64,000 nucleotides of DNA from Ascaphus truei (Eukaryota; Chordata; Amphibia; Anura; Ascaphidae). The notes beneath the pieces are model-generated. The model was not told the DNA's origin, searched no databases, and worked only from the letters and a program-made list of their open reading frames with translations. Position numbers and translations under genes: made by a program. Of the stretch, positions 36,505-48,000 are shown in pieces. Position 1 is the first letter of the stretch; the number at the start of each line of letters is the position of its first letter. Location: assembly GCA_036426205.1 (NCBI GenBank), contig WSYH01002463.1:22322-86321 (forward strand). Reading direction: 5' to 3'.

Positions 36505-37165
36505 CCTGTACACTTACGCACACACACTCACAGACACTCACACACACTCACACACACTCACACACACTCACACACACTTACACACATTTACACACTCACA
36601 GACACTCACACACACTTACACAGACTCACACACACTCACACACACTTACAGACACTCACACACACTCACACACAATCTCACACACACTCACACACACTCA
36701 CACACACTTAGACACTCACGCACACCCACGCACACCCACGCACACTTACGCACACTTACGCACACTTACGCATACTCAAACACACTCACACACACTCACA
36801 CACACTCACACACACTTAGACACTCACAGACACTCACACATACTCACACACACTCACACACACTCACACACACTTACACTCACAGACACTCACACACACT
36901 TACACACACTCACACACACTCACACACACTCACAGACACTCACACACACTCACACACACTTACAGACACTCACAGACACTCACACACACTTAGACACACT
37001 TAGACACTCACAGACACTCACACACACTTACACACACTTACACACACACTCAGACACTTACACACACTCACAGACACTTACACACACTCACACCCACATA
37101 CACACACCCATATACACACACACACATTCTCTCCCATATATACATACACACACACACTCTCTCAC
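36505..37165. repeat. Microsatellite (cacacactca/cacacactta)n
   Basis: About 660 bp of near-continuous cacacact-type repeat with ca/ta variants and interspersed gaca. Strand-biased C/A composition, so slippage is expected. Confidence 0.9.
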
Positions 37166-37309
37166 TCTACACAGACGGGGGGTGGGGTCGGAGCAGAGGA
37201 AAGGCCGCGACCAGCACCACCACCCGCTCCCCCCCCCTCCTCCCGCGCAGGCAGCGGGAGCGCCAGGGACAGCGGTGGGGAGAAGAAACCCCCCGCTACC
37301 ACCTCCATG

Positions 37310-37525
37310 CAGGCAGCGGGATCTGAGGTAAGCGGCGACCTGAGGGACATCCCCGCTCCCATCTCCTGCCCCGCGGGCTGTCACGCGGTGACAGGGGGAA
37401 GCAGGGACAGGAGGGACATCCCCGCTCCCATCTCCTGCCCCGCGGGCTGTCCCGCGGTGACAGGGGTTAGCGGGGAGCGGAGGGACATGCCCGCTCCCAT
37501 CTCCTGTCCAGCGGGATGAATATGC
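37310..37525. repeat. GC-rich minisatellite, about three units
   Basis: Three units of about 60-70 bp share agggacatccccgctcccat, ctcctgccccgcggg and cggtgacaggg. They lie between the microsatellite and the right terminus of the MITE. Confidence 0.75.
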
Positions 37526-38044
37526 GCTAAAGCGCGGCGGCCATTTATTTTTTTCGCGACCCCGTTAGTAACGCGGTGGTCTCGGGGTGGACCCCGAGAC
37601 CCGCGTTATAACGGGGTTTAGCTGTACTAGCTAGACACTGTTTTGGGCTATCTATATCAATACAGGTTGGTTTGATCGGTATGCTACGCCACATGACGCA
37701 CAACACACTTATACAGGGAAAGCGCCTTTGAGTTCTCACAGCAGGGTAACTTATTTCTTATCAAAGCCAATTTGGTGTTAATTGCTTTTGCTGGTTTATT
37801 TCAGGCAAAGCACACTTTATTATACACCGTGGCCACCTATCATCTCTCCACTCCCTCCCGCCTCAGTACATTATATGTTGTTAATTCTATTGACAATGTG
37901 TTAAGAACTTATTTTAATGTATCTATTAATTAAATGTTAAGTTTTAATTGCCAAGGAGTTCACTTCCAAATGAGCTTCTAGTTGTTAAGCGTCGGCAACA
38001 AAATGCCTTCACTCCTCAATAGTTGTTACATAAAACAAATAATA

Positions 38045-39285
38045 CATGGTTACAAGTACAGTTACATAAATGAACAGGGTATACATTATATACAAGACAT
38101 TGCGTGCACAGTTAAAGAAAATATATATTATGAGCGTATGAAACAGTTACAGACCAGGTTAAAATGTGAGACAGCCTTAGATTTGAAAGAACTTAAATTG
38201 GTGGTGGATGTGAGAGTCTCTGGTAGGTTGTTCCAGTTTTGGGGTGCACGGAAGGAGAAACGTCCGGATACTTTCTTGAGCCTTGGGACCATGAATAGTC
38301 TTTTGGAGTCTGATCTCAGGTGATAGGTGCTGCATGTGGTAGGGGTGAGGAGCTTGTTCAGGTAGCTGGGTAGCTTGCCCATGAAGAATTTAAAGGCAAG
38401 ACAGGAAAGGTGAACTTTGCGCCTAGACTCTAGTGTTGACCAATCTAGTTCTTTGAGCATTTTGCAGTGATGTGTGTTGTAGTTGCATTGGAGAACAAAA
38501 CGACAAATTGAATTGTAGAGGGTGTCAAGTTTGCAAAGGTGGGTTTGAGGATCCGAGCCATATACTATGTCTCCATAGTCAATAATTGGCATTAGCATCT
38601 GCTGTGCAATACGCTTTCTGACCAGGAGACTTAGGGAGGATTTGTTCCTGTAAAGTACCCCTAGTTTGGAATAGGTCTTGGTATCAATGTGCATCCCGAA
38701 TGTTAAGTGGGAGTCAAACCATAAGCCCAGGTATTTAAAACTAGTGACAGGTGTTAGGGTGGTGTTAGCGGTGGTTCTAATCAGGAGCTCAGTCACTGGA
38801 AGCTTTACAAATTTAGTCTTGGTCCCAAATACCATTGTTACAGTCTTGTCAGTGTTTAAAAACAGTTTGTTTTGGGAAATCCAGTTTTCTAGTCTCAAAA
38901 AGTCAGACTGAAGTATGTGTTGAAGGTCAGAGAGGCTATGACTGTGTGCATATAGGATTGTGTCATCTGCATACATGTGTATTAAGGCTTCCTTACAAGC
39001 TGTGGGAAGATCAATAATGAACATTGAGAAGAGTAGGGGCCCCAGAACAGAGCCTTGCGGGACACCACAGGTGATATCCAGGGGGTTGGAGTTAGAGCCT
39101 GAGATGGACACATGTTGGGATCTTCCTGATAGGTAGGACTGAAACCAGTTTAAAGCATGTTTCCCTATTCCAGAGCTCTGGAGTTTGTTAAGCAGGATAG
39201 CATGATCGACTGTGTCAAAAGCCTTTGCAAAATCTAGGAATACTGCACCAGTGAGTTGTCCCCGTTCCATTCCACACTGGATTTC
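38045..39285 (-). pseudogene. L2-like LINE reverse transcriptase, C-terminal half
   Basis: A 380-residue open frame (39270 down to 38128) is the longest intact coding piece in the LINE. It shows TGAVFLDFAKAFDTVDH (first catalytic Asp), SYLSGRSQHVSISG, GVPQGSVLGPLLF and the catalytic YADDTILY, then the thumb and C-terminal region FRAPQNWNNLPE. The stop and 3' UTR follow at lower coordinates up to the PLE2 joint. The frame is open because the element is fairly young, not because it is complete. Confidence 0.92.
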
Positions 39286-40770
39286 ATTGCAAACTTTTAG
39301 CAGGGTAGTTACGGTGGAGTGTTTGGGNGTGCGGGCGAAATCCAGATTGGAAATGTCTAGGGAAAATTGTCTTGGTGTAGAAATCGCTTAATTGGGAGTG
39401 GACACATTTTCCCATGACTTTGGATAGAATTGAGAGAAGTGAGATTGGCCTGTAGTTTGAGACAGTGTTTTGTCCCCACTTTTGAAGATTTGGACAACTC
39501 TGGCAGTTTTCCAGGTCTTAGGGATATGGCCTGCCGACAGGATAGATTGACTATGGACGCAATTGGTTTAGCAATGGCTGGGGCACCAAGTCGTAGGAAC
39601 CTAGATTGAAGTAAGTCGGGTCCACATTGGCTTCTTAGTTTTAGTTTGAGGAGCGCTTGTATAATCTCTCTTCAGATACTGGGCCAAATTGAAAATTGTG
39701 GGCAGTGGTGGGAGGGGGTGGGACTGTAGGGATACTCCCAGGATGAGATTCATGTTTGGGGTTTGTGCTGGTTTCGCTAATAAGTTAGTGGCACACCCCA
39801 CAAAGTAATCATTGAATGATTGCGATGTCAGTGGGGTTTGTCAGAGTAATATCCCCCTTAGTGTATTGCTTGGTTGTTGATGGTTGGGAGGCTGAATATA
39901 TGGTTGATAACCTTCCAGAAGTTAGTGGGTTTGATGTATTCTGGTGGAGATTGTCAGAGTATATTGTGCTTTTGCATGCCTTGTTTGCCTTGTGCACTGT
40001 TCCACATGCATCTGTAGTGATTGAGATCCTTGGTAGTGCCAGTACTTTGTAGCTTTTCCACAAGGCATCCCTGAACTGGTAGAGTGCTATAAGGTCAGGT
40101 TAACCCATGGAAGGTGGGCCCCTCGTACCCTTATTTGCGTAGTGGAGCATGGGTTATCGCAGAGTTTTAAGAACTCGGATTGGAAATAGTCGAGCGCAGA
40201 ATCAGGGTCGGGAATTAAATCGATTCTGTGCCATGGGCAGTTGGTAAGGTCATCAGAAACTGTTGTGGGTTAAAGTTTTTAAATGTTCTAGTGAGGAGAA
40301 ATTTAGGGCTTGAATGGGGCGGTTTAATTTCCTTACACAGTACAATATGCATGGTCAATGAAAATATCAGGAAGGATGCCAGAGGATTGGATTCTGCTGG
40401 GGTTTGAGGAGAGAATCCAGTCTAGCAAAGAATGGTTATGCGATTTCAGGTTTATCCGTGTGGGTTGGGAAATGAGTTGCGATAGATTAAGTGACTTGAG
40501 TTGTATCTGGATTTTGTTTTAGGGTCAAGCCAATTGAAGTGAAATCCCCAAGAACTAGCAGCTCACTCTTCTCATTCAGAGAGGAAATGGAGCCAGAAAA
40601 TGGGTGATATCAGGCAGGATTGTAGATGATAGCTCGCAGTGGATAATTAGAGAGTATCCCCTCTCATAGAACGCCGGTCACTCCATGCGCTCCTACTGGC
40701 ATCGGCGCGTGTTGATGTAAGGGATCGGCTTAGATGGAGCCATTAGCACTGCTCTCGCTGGAACGGAATA
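39286..40770 (-). repeat. Low-quality repeat of 40771-42525 with an N
   Basis: Starts at atttcattgcaaac and runs past the LINE's 5' end into PLE1 arm sequence, then restarts at the same atttcattgcaaac at 40771. The only ambiguous base in the window is at 39328, close to the first joint. Single-base losses are frequent relative to the second copy, and a 250 bp segment (41742-41990) is absent. Most likely a gap-fill artefact. Confidence 0.8.
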
Positions 40771-42374
40771 TTTCATTGCAAACTTTTAGCAGGGTAGTTA
40801 CGGTGGAGTGTTTGGGGCGAAATCCAGATTGGAATTGTCTAGGGAAATTTGTCTTGGTGTAGAAATCGCTTAATTGGGAGTGGACACATTTTCCCATGAC
40901 TTTGGATAGAATTGAGAGAAGTGAGATTGGCCTGTAGTTTGAGACAGTGTTTTTGTCCCCACTTTTGAAGATTGGGACAACTCTGGCAGTTTTCCAGGTC
41001 TTAGGGATATGGCCTGCCGACAGGATAGAGTTGACTATGGACGCAATTGGTTTAGCAATGGCTGGGGCACCAAGTCGTAGGAACCTAGATTGAAGTAAGT
41101 CGGGTCCACATTGGCTTCTTAGTTTTAGTTTGAGGAGCGCTTGTATAATCTCCTCTTCAGATACTGGGCCAAATTGAAAATTGTGGGCAGTGTTGGGAGG
41201 GGTTGGACTGTAGGGATACTCCCAGGATGAGATTCATGTTTGGGGTTTGTGCTGCGTTTCGCTAATAAGTTAGTGGCACACCCCACAAAGTAATCATTGA
41301 ATGCATTTGCGATGTCAGTGGGGTTTGTCAGAGTAATATCCCCCTTAGTGATATTGTTGGTTGTTGATGGTTGGGAGGCTGGAATATATGGTTGATAACC
41401 TTCCAGAAGTTAGCTGGGTTTGATGTATTCTGGTGGAGATTGTCAGAGTAATATTGTGCTTTTGCATGCCTTGTTTGCCTTGTGCACATTTCCACATGCA
41501 TCTGTAGTGATTGAGATCCTTGGTAGTGCCAGTACTTTGTAGCTTTTCCACAAGGCATCCCTGAACTGGTAGAGTGCTATAAGGTCGGAGGTGTAACCCA
41601 TGGAAGGTGGGCCCCTCGTACCCTTATTTGCGTATGGAGCATGGGTATATCGCAGAGTTTTAAGAACTCGGATTGGAAATAGTCGAGCGCAGAATCAGGG
41701 TCGGGATTAAATCGATTCTGTGCCATGGGCAGTTGGTAAGACACCAAAACGTGGCCATTTGGGTTCTAAAGGAGTTTTAGAGGGAAGTCTAGAGAGGAGT
41801 TTAGGTTGAAGGGGGGGATAGCCAAGGGGAAAAGGATCGATTGAAAGAACGGCAGAGTAAGAATAACAAAGGGATAAGGACAAAAACGCGGACAAACTTT
41901 AAGACGCTGAGGGAAAAAGACAAGTCGAGGAGGAACAAATAAGAAGAGATAGATAAACATAGATGGAGGGGGGGTATAGTCAATCCAGAAACTGTTGTGG
42001 GTAAAGTTTTTAAATGTTCTAGTGAGGAGAACATTATAGGGCATTGAATGTGGGGGGTGCGGTTTTAATTTTCCCTACACACGTACAACTTTGCATCTGT
42101 CCTGAAATATCAGGAAATGGATGCCAAGAGGATGAGATTCCTGCTGGGGTTTGAGGAGAGAATCCAGTCTAGCAAGGAATGGTTATGCGATTTCAGGTTT
42201 ATCCGTGTGGGTTGGGAAATGAGTTGCGATAGATTAAGTGACTTGAGTTGTATCTGGATTTTGTTTTTAGGGTCAAGCCAATTGAAGTTGAAATCCCCAA
42301 GAACTAGCAGCTCACTCTTCTCATTCAGAGAGGAAATGGAGCCAAGAAATTGGGTGATATCAGGCAGGGATTGT
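40771..42374 (-). pseudogene. L2-like LINE: RT N-terminal part and endonuclease remnant
   Basis: On the minus strand the APE endonuclease end is visible near 42260-42330 as ELLVLGDFNFNWLDP. The connector and RT start follow at lower coordinates, for example the segment near 40950-41000 that reads as an SNYRPISL-like block. A 250 bp A/G-rich segment at 41742-41990 has no counterpart in the other copy. The LINE is 5' truncated within the endonuclease. Confidence 0.75.
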
Positions 42375-42725
42375 AGATGATAGCTCGCAGTGGATAATTA
42401 GAGAGTATCCCCTCTCATAGAACGCCGGTCTACTCCATGCGCTCCTCACTGGCATCGGCCGCGTGTTGATGTAAGGCATCGGCTTCCAGATGGAGCAATT
42501 AGCACTGCTCTCGCTGGAACGGAATACTCAGACTCTCTTTGTCTCCTCCGTCCTCCGTCTGTTGCACATGTGCAAAGACGCGCAGCTGCAGATTCGCCAA
42601 ACCCCTCGCATGTAGTGTGTGGCTGGTGGTGGCAGATTCGAAAGTACTCCGAATGGAAGGGACAGCACGGCAATGGCATGCGAGGAAAAGATCAGCAGAT
42701 GGAAAGGCCGTAAGTCAGTGGGACC

Positions 42726-42767
42726 ACCCAACGTGTTTCGGAAGCCACAGCTTCCTTCCTCAGGGGT
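42726..42767 (-). ncRNA. Hammerhead ribozyme motif, left arm of PLE1
   Basis: On the minus strand, stem I ACCC/GGGT is perfect, the core CTGAGGA is followed by an extra A, and stem II ggaagc/gcttcc is perfect with loop tgtg. GAAA leads to cacgtt; the usual CGCG is CACG here. It is the mirror of 50663-50705. Confidence 0.72.
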
Positions 42768-43476
42768 ATAAAATTAATGCTTGAGTCCCTGTATGTCCTT
42801 GTATTTGTAGTACAGATTAAAAGGTACAGTACACTACTTAGAAAGTCCCGGACATGCGCAGTAGAGATTTCTCATCTGCTTAATGATTCAGCAACACCAC
42901 ATAACAACACATAAATAATAAAACAACGAAAAACATAAAATAACATCAAAACTTAGTATAATTACAACATATACAGAACGCCCCATTGGGTGTAAGAAAA
43001 AGAATTGGTCAACAAACATATTAATACTGGTATGATGAAATAATTGACCTCTCACTGTGTAAATGTATAGAAACTTGACATATAAGTCTGTGATCAATAA
43101 AGTCCAGGATGTACAATTTGCAATCATCAGGTCCAATATTCTGAAGATATCCAATTTTATGATTATATACTAAAATAAGCAAAATAGTGTGTAAATGCTA
43201 ATATATAAGAGTAGGTGAGTAAAAATAAAAATAATAATAAAAATGCTAAGATAATGTATCCTAAGTGAACTACAATAAGTGACTATATAGACTAGGACCT
43301 AAAATATCCTATATGTAAATAGAGATTAAGTAAGTGTTGAATAAATGGTGACCTAATAAATGTTCTAAAAACGAATGTGTTGTGAACGTGATTGTAGATA
43401 AGGAAATATCCCAAAATATGGGATATATCGCATAGATAATTAAAATTTGCGAAAAATCTGCCAACAAGAAAGATAT
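42768..43476. other. PLE1 arm, A/T-rich 3' region without genes
   Basis: Non-coding DNA between the hammerhead and the endonuclease stop of PLE-A, paired with 49955-50660 in the other arm. No gene or further motif seen. Confidence 0.7.
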
Positions 43477-45430
43477 TTATTTATCCAACAGGAAGGATTT
43501 GAGATCAAACTCAATGTTAAGGCCTTGTGGGACTAATGTACAAAGCTCATAAATCCAAAAGGATTCTCTTCTCCCCAGAAGGCTGGTGATGTTACCTCCT
43601 TGCCAATTAGACGTGAGGACTTCTATGGCCATACATTTAAGACCCGTAGGGTCTTTACCGTGCGCTTGGAGAAAATGATTGGACACACTATGTGTGATCA
43701 AGCCCTTTCTAATATTATAAATGTGCTCATACAGGCGACGCTTGATGGATCTAGTAGTCATACCCACATACTGCAGACCGCAAGGACACTCAAGGAGATA
43801 AAGGACATTAAAGCTATTGCAGGTGATGAACTGTTTAATGGTATATGTCTTAGCAGTATTAGTGGATGTAAATGAAACACTCCATGCTATATTTACAAGC
43901 TGTACATGTATTACACACATAGTATCCTTTGGTAATGTTATTGGTGCGATGTTTCATTCGCACTAAGGGGCAGCTTGGAGCCAGTCTTTGGCCTATATTT
44001 GTGGCTCTGGTGAATATAATTTTGGGATTCGTAGGTAATATGTCCACCAGATCTTTGTCCTTTCTCAAGTTAGGCCAATATTTGCGAAGAGTTTGTTTTA
44101 TAGCCGGATCCATCTGATTATATTGAGTGATGAACGGTATGTTCATATTAGTGTCAGTTTTTTTCTGCTTATATTTAAGAAGAGTGTTTCTATCTATCCG
44201 TTCCACTTTGGATATAACCCGATCTAAATCTGTGGGTGAATATTTTCTATCAATAAACTTATTTTTCAAATCCTGTGCTTGTGTATTAAATAAGTCTGGG
44301 GTGGAGCTATTACGTTTCAATCTTGTAAACTGACCTTTGGGTATATTATTGACCCACAATGGGTTGTGATGACTGTTGGCATGAAGATAGTTATTTGCCT
44401 GAACTTTTTTGAAAAATGTTTTAGTATGTAATAAGCCGTCCATAACATAGATGACCAAATCTAAAAATTCTATTGAAGTGTTGCTTGATGTAAAAGTACA
44501 TTTTAAATTAAATGGATTATCATTCATATAATGTTGGAACAATTCCAACTGTTGCAAAGAACCTGACCAAATAAAAATAATGTCAACGATGTAACGCCGC
44601 CAGAGCACCAGGCTTGCTCTAAAGGGGCAGCCGGACCAAATAAATTAATTTTCCCAGCTGCCCATGAATAAGTTGGCATAGCTTGGAGCAAACCTGGTTC
44701 CCATGGCGGTGCCACATACCTGTAAATAATAAGAATTATTCAAATTAAAAAAATTATGCGAAAGAATAAATTGAATACCTGAAATCAAAAATGTTTTTAA
44801 TACATCAGAAACTAAAGGATCATTTTCCAAAACTTTGCCAACAGCATCACAACCCTGGGCATGGTCAATAACCGTATATAATGAAGTGACATCGGCTGTC
44901 ACTAAATGATAATGTGGCAGCCATTGAGTGTCGTTGAGGGTCTGCAGTATGTGGGTAGTATCCCTAAGGTATGATGGGAGTTTAATTACATATGGTTGAA
45001 GATGATGGTCTATGTATTGGGACAAGTGAGAAGTAAGTGACTGAATATCTGATATGATTGGACGTCCGGGTGGTTGTTGTAAGTTTTTATGAATTTTTGG
45101 GATTATGTAAAAAATTGGAATCATGGGATGTGTGTTGAAAAGGAATTCGAATTCCTGTTTGGTTATAATCTGTTGATCAAGCCCTGTAGTCAAAAATGTT
45201 AATAATTGCTGTTGATAAATATTTGTAGGATTGGAGGGGAGGGGTTGGTAAGTGGATCTATCTCCAAGAATACGTAATGATTCCAGGACATAGTAGCTTT
45301 TATCCATGATTACCAACCACCCCCCCCCCCCATTTGTCAGCCGGCTTGATGACTTTTTGAAGCATCGATATGTTAGAAAATTATGCCTCAAAAAGTAATT
45401 CAAAAGAGATGCGATTTCGAGACAGGATCC
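43477..45430 (-). pseudogene. PLE-A protein, minus-strand copy (left arm)
   Basis: Penelope RT plus GIY-YIG endonuclease. From 45430 downward: KPADK-like start, IMDKSYYV, PIFYIIPKIHKN, PPGRPIISD, TADVTSLYTVI (first Asp), GTAMGTRFAPSYANLFMGSWE, then an in-frame stop at the residue after WEN. The catalytic block reads RYIVDIIFIW, so the first Asp of the YxDD pair is Val. The linker CNTCTAC is followed by a frameshift near 43860-43920 and then FNVLYLLECPCGLQYVGMTTRSI, the GIY-YIG core. Dead on several counts. Confidence 0.9.
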
Positions 45431-45796
45431 AAATTTGAATTTACCAATTAACCCAGTGCCTAGCACTATTTCTAAATTTAAAAATCCATCTACTTTTTTC
45501 CCCAAATTTGTCAGTGGCCCATTCATTAACACTTTCGCCCATATGGTCTCAGATGATCTTGAGACACAAAGTCGTAAACTAAAAATTAAAAGAGATAATC
45601 TTACCTTACCATTGAGGAAAAATATATGCTACGTGCGCTTGAGGAGAATGAATCTATTGTGATCAAGCCTGCTGACAAAGGGGGGGGGTTGGTAATCATG
45701 GATAAAAGCTACTATGTCCAGGAATCATTACGTATTCTTGGAGATAGATCCACTTACCAACGCCTCCCCTCCAATCCTACAAATATTTATCATCTG
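45431..45796 (+). pseudogene. PLE-A N-terminal RT part, plus copy
   Basis: After an inversion point near 45430 the plus strand reads FPKFVSGPFINTFAHM, ENESIVIKPADKGGGLVIM and SYYVQESLRILGDRSTY, the same PLE-A family as the minus copy but without its damage to KPADKGGG. The frame changes near 45610-45660. It joins PLE-B at 45797. Confidence 0.8.
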
Positions 45797-47175
45797 AAAA
45801 CCACATTCATTATGGAATCAATACTTTATTTACTCACTCACAATTATTTTCTTTTTGATCACAATCTTATTGCAACTTCGGGGGACGGCAATGGGGACAA
45901 GTTTTGCCCCCTCCTATGCCAATCTTTTCATGGGGTGGTGGGAGAACAACTTTATCTTTGGTAGCACAAACCCTTACAGGCACAATATTATTTTTTATAA
46001 ACGTTTTATTGACGATCTTATTTTTATTTGGCACGGGAGCACTGACACCCTAATAGAATTTATAGAATATTTAAATAATAACACTTTTGATATTCACCTC
46101 ACTATTAATTACCATACCCATCACATTAGCTACCTGGACATTTCTATTTTACATAGACATCAATCAAAAAATACAATCTGATATTTACAAAAAACCAAAT
46201 TCCCGGAATTCATTTCTGAGAGCGGACAGTTGTCACCACAGATCTGTGATCAAGGGAATACCCAAAGGTCAGTACCTCAGACTGAGGCGGAACTGTTCAA
46301 CTTTTGACAGTTTCTTGACTCAGTCTGAGGAACTGACAAACAAATTTGTTGAGAGAGGATATGATCGGGAGACCCTCCAGACTACGCTACAGGAGGTCAA
46401 AGGAATTGAACGAGCAACAGTATTGCCGTCTGTGTCCAGAAAGAGGAGGGGGGGCGCACACACTGAAATCCTGAAAGGTACAAAAAGAGACAACAAAGAG
46501 GATGGGACCTGTCCGTTGTTTATTTCACAATATAGCAAATCAAGCAGTCAAGTAAACAAAATTGTGAATAAGCATTGGGAACTATTAAGGATGGATCCAA
46601 TTCTTAGGGAATACATAGATAAGGGTCCCAAATTTGTGTATAGAAGAGCCAAGACATTGACTACATTTCTATCCCCCAGTGTAGTATCAACACCAGTCAA
46701 AAGCTCAGATTACTTTGTGACTAAGGGATCCTTTAGATGCAACCATTGCAACATGTGTCAATTCAATGACCCCCTCCACTGCATTTCCTTCTCCCACAGT
46801 CCACACAAACGCCACACAATACACAATTTTATTAATTGTAATACTACATTTGTAGTGTATCTCATCACTTGTGGCTGTGGGAAGAGATATGTCGGCAGGA
46901 CCACCAGGGCATTAAAAATAAGGATGCAAGAACATTGCAGGCTGATACGCAAACAAGATATGGAACACCCTGTCTCCAAACACTTTTCGGAATGTGGGCA
47001 GGGAGGCATCAATAATTTTTCATTTGTCGGCATTGAGAAAATAATCAAAAAAGAAAGAGGGGGTAACACTTTGAAAACACTAGATTGTAGAGAATCCTAC
47101 TGGATATTCACATTAAGAACTAGGTTCCCTGATGGAATGAATGTAGAATGGAACATTAACCATTTCCTTAAGTAA
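45797..47175 (+). pseudogene. PLE-B: RT C-terminal part and GIY-YIG endonuclease
   Basis: A different PLE family joined after NIY. It shows LRGTAMGTSFAPSYANLFMGWWE with intact KRFIDDLIFIWHG near 46010, a frame change near 46140-46180, then an open frame to the stop at 47173-47175. That frame includes the linker FRCNHCNMCQF, the core VVYLITCGCGKRYVGRT and ESYWIFTLRTRFPDG. Of the PLE copies here this one keeps catalytic residues of both enzymes, although the RT start is borrowed from PLE-A and the frame is broken. Confidence 0.88.
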
Positions 47176-48000
47176 TTGTGACTTGTCTTTTATAAAAAAC
47201 AACATATCATATCTCAGTCTTCAAATAGATTCAGAATATGATTAAAAGCCCTTTATTGGGATTTATGCATACCCATATATAGCACAAAATGTGGCCTGAG
47301 TAATTCAATAAACATCCCCATGAAGATATATTCATATCAAATATTAAATAAGAACTTCTCTGAAATATACACTTAAATGAAAGCCAAATTTATAATCAGT
47401 TTTTCGGAATTGTCTGGAAAACTTAATTTGAAGTATTATAAGACCAATTTCAAATAGAACCTCCACTGTTTTGTTTCATGATCTAATTACTTATATCTGA
47501 AGTATTATACTACTTATAAAAAGTTTTCTTGGTCACGTTAAGTTGTTTAGAATTGTTAAAATTATAATATATATTCTGTACGACTCTTCACATTAAATAT
47601 AAAATTACTGAATGTCAAATCTATATCATTGCAATTTTCATCCAGCGGGGTATGCAATTTGCTGTTGCTTAATCAAGGCACAAGACACATTTGCTGCTTT
47701 TTTTAATAACATGTTTTTATTGCTTTGTTTTATCATTTAAGCTTTTTGCTTAAATATAATTTTTATTAATAAACTGTCTTGGTATATGTTTTTCTTTAAA
47801 GTATAATTACACAATTTTTCTGCTCATCAAAAATATTTATGCATGTTTGTATATACATCTGTATATTCATATTTTGCCTATATGTAATTTCCTCACAATA
47901 CAGCTTACTGCCTCATATCCCCCAGTTTAATAATTGTTGTTAGTTTCCCATACATCCTTTGTACCCTGCTGTTGGGTAGGGATGAGATTTATTAATTTAT
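47176..48000. other. A/T-rich spacer in PLE1
   Basis: 3' non-coding DNA of PLE-B followed by A/T-rich sequence. No gene or repeat structure is recognised. Confidence 0.6.

Larger units (their letters stand above)
35616..37624. mobile_element. TA-target MITE expanded by satellite DNA
   Basis: Ends are cagctaaaccccgttataac and its inverse, gttataacggggtttagctg, flanked by TA (35614-35615, 37625-37626). The left arm of PLE2 has the empty site (tatatactagctag near 22300). Between the termini lie three unrelated tandem arrays, so the 2 kb length comes from simple repeats, not genes. A partial relative with the same ccccgttata start is at 62396. Tc1/mariner-type by target, but the superfamily is inferred. 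Confidence 0.8.
21785..38030 (-). mobile_element. PLE2: Penelope-like element forming a 16 kb palindrome
   Basis: Flanked by taaaacaaataata (21771-21784, 38031-38044) in the L2 LINE. Arms of about 7 kb (from 21902 to about 28910, and about 30955 to 38029) pair around a 2 kb loop. The left end alone has a 117 bp tail (21785-21901). Each arm holds a terminal region with hammerhead, RT-endonuclease sequence and an N-terminal coding region. The loop holds a further RT-endonuclease copy. Arms are interrupted by MITEs and a GC-rich insert, and partly duplicated in low quality. Confidence 0.82.
21686..42374 (-). mobile_element. L2-like LINE (minus strand) carrying PLE2
   Basis: The LINE's 3' end is at 21686, with an A/T tail seen on the plus strand as repeated ttta. 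It is cut at 21784 by PLE2 and continues from 38045 through the RT to an endonuclease remnant ending at 42374. A short duplication, agat (21682-21685, 42375-42378), fits the join, and the PLE1 arm sequence is continuous across it (aataaag to atgatagctcgcag). 5' truncated. L2, Rex1 and related jockey-group clades are hard to separate by eye. Confidence 0.8.

Noticed and set aside
36021..37165. CRISPR-like array
   Set aside because: Repeats are simple satellites without unique spacers of constant length, in a vertebrate repeat context.
36021..37331. Long His/Thr/Leu-rich open frames
   Set aside because: They are direct translations of the CA-rich satellite and microsatellite arrays and have no independent coding signal.
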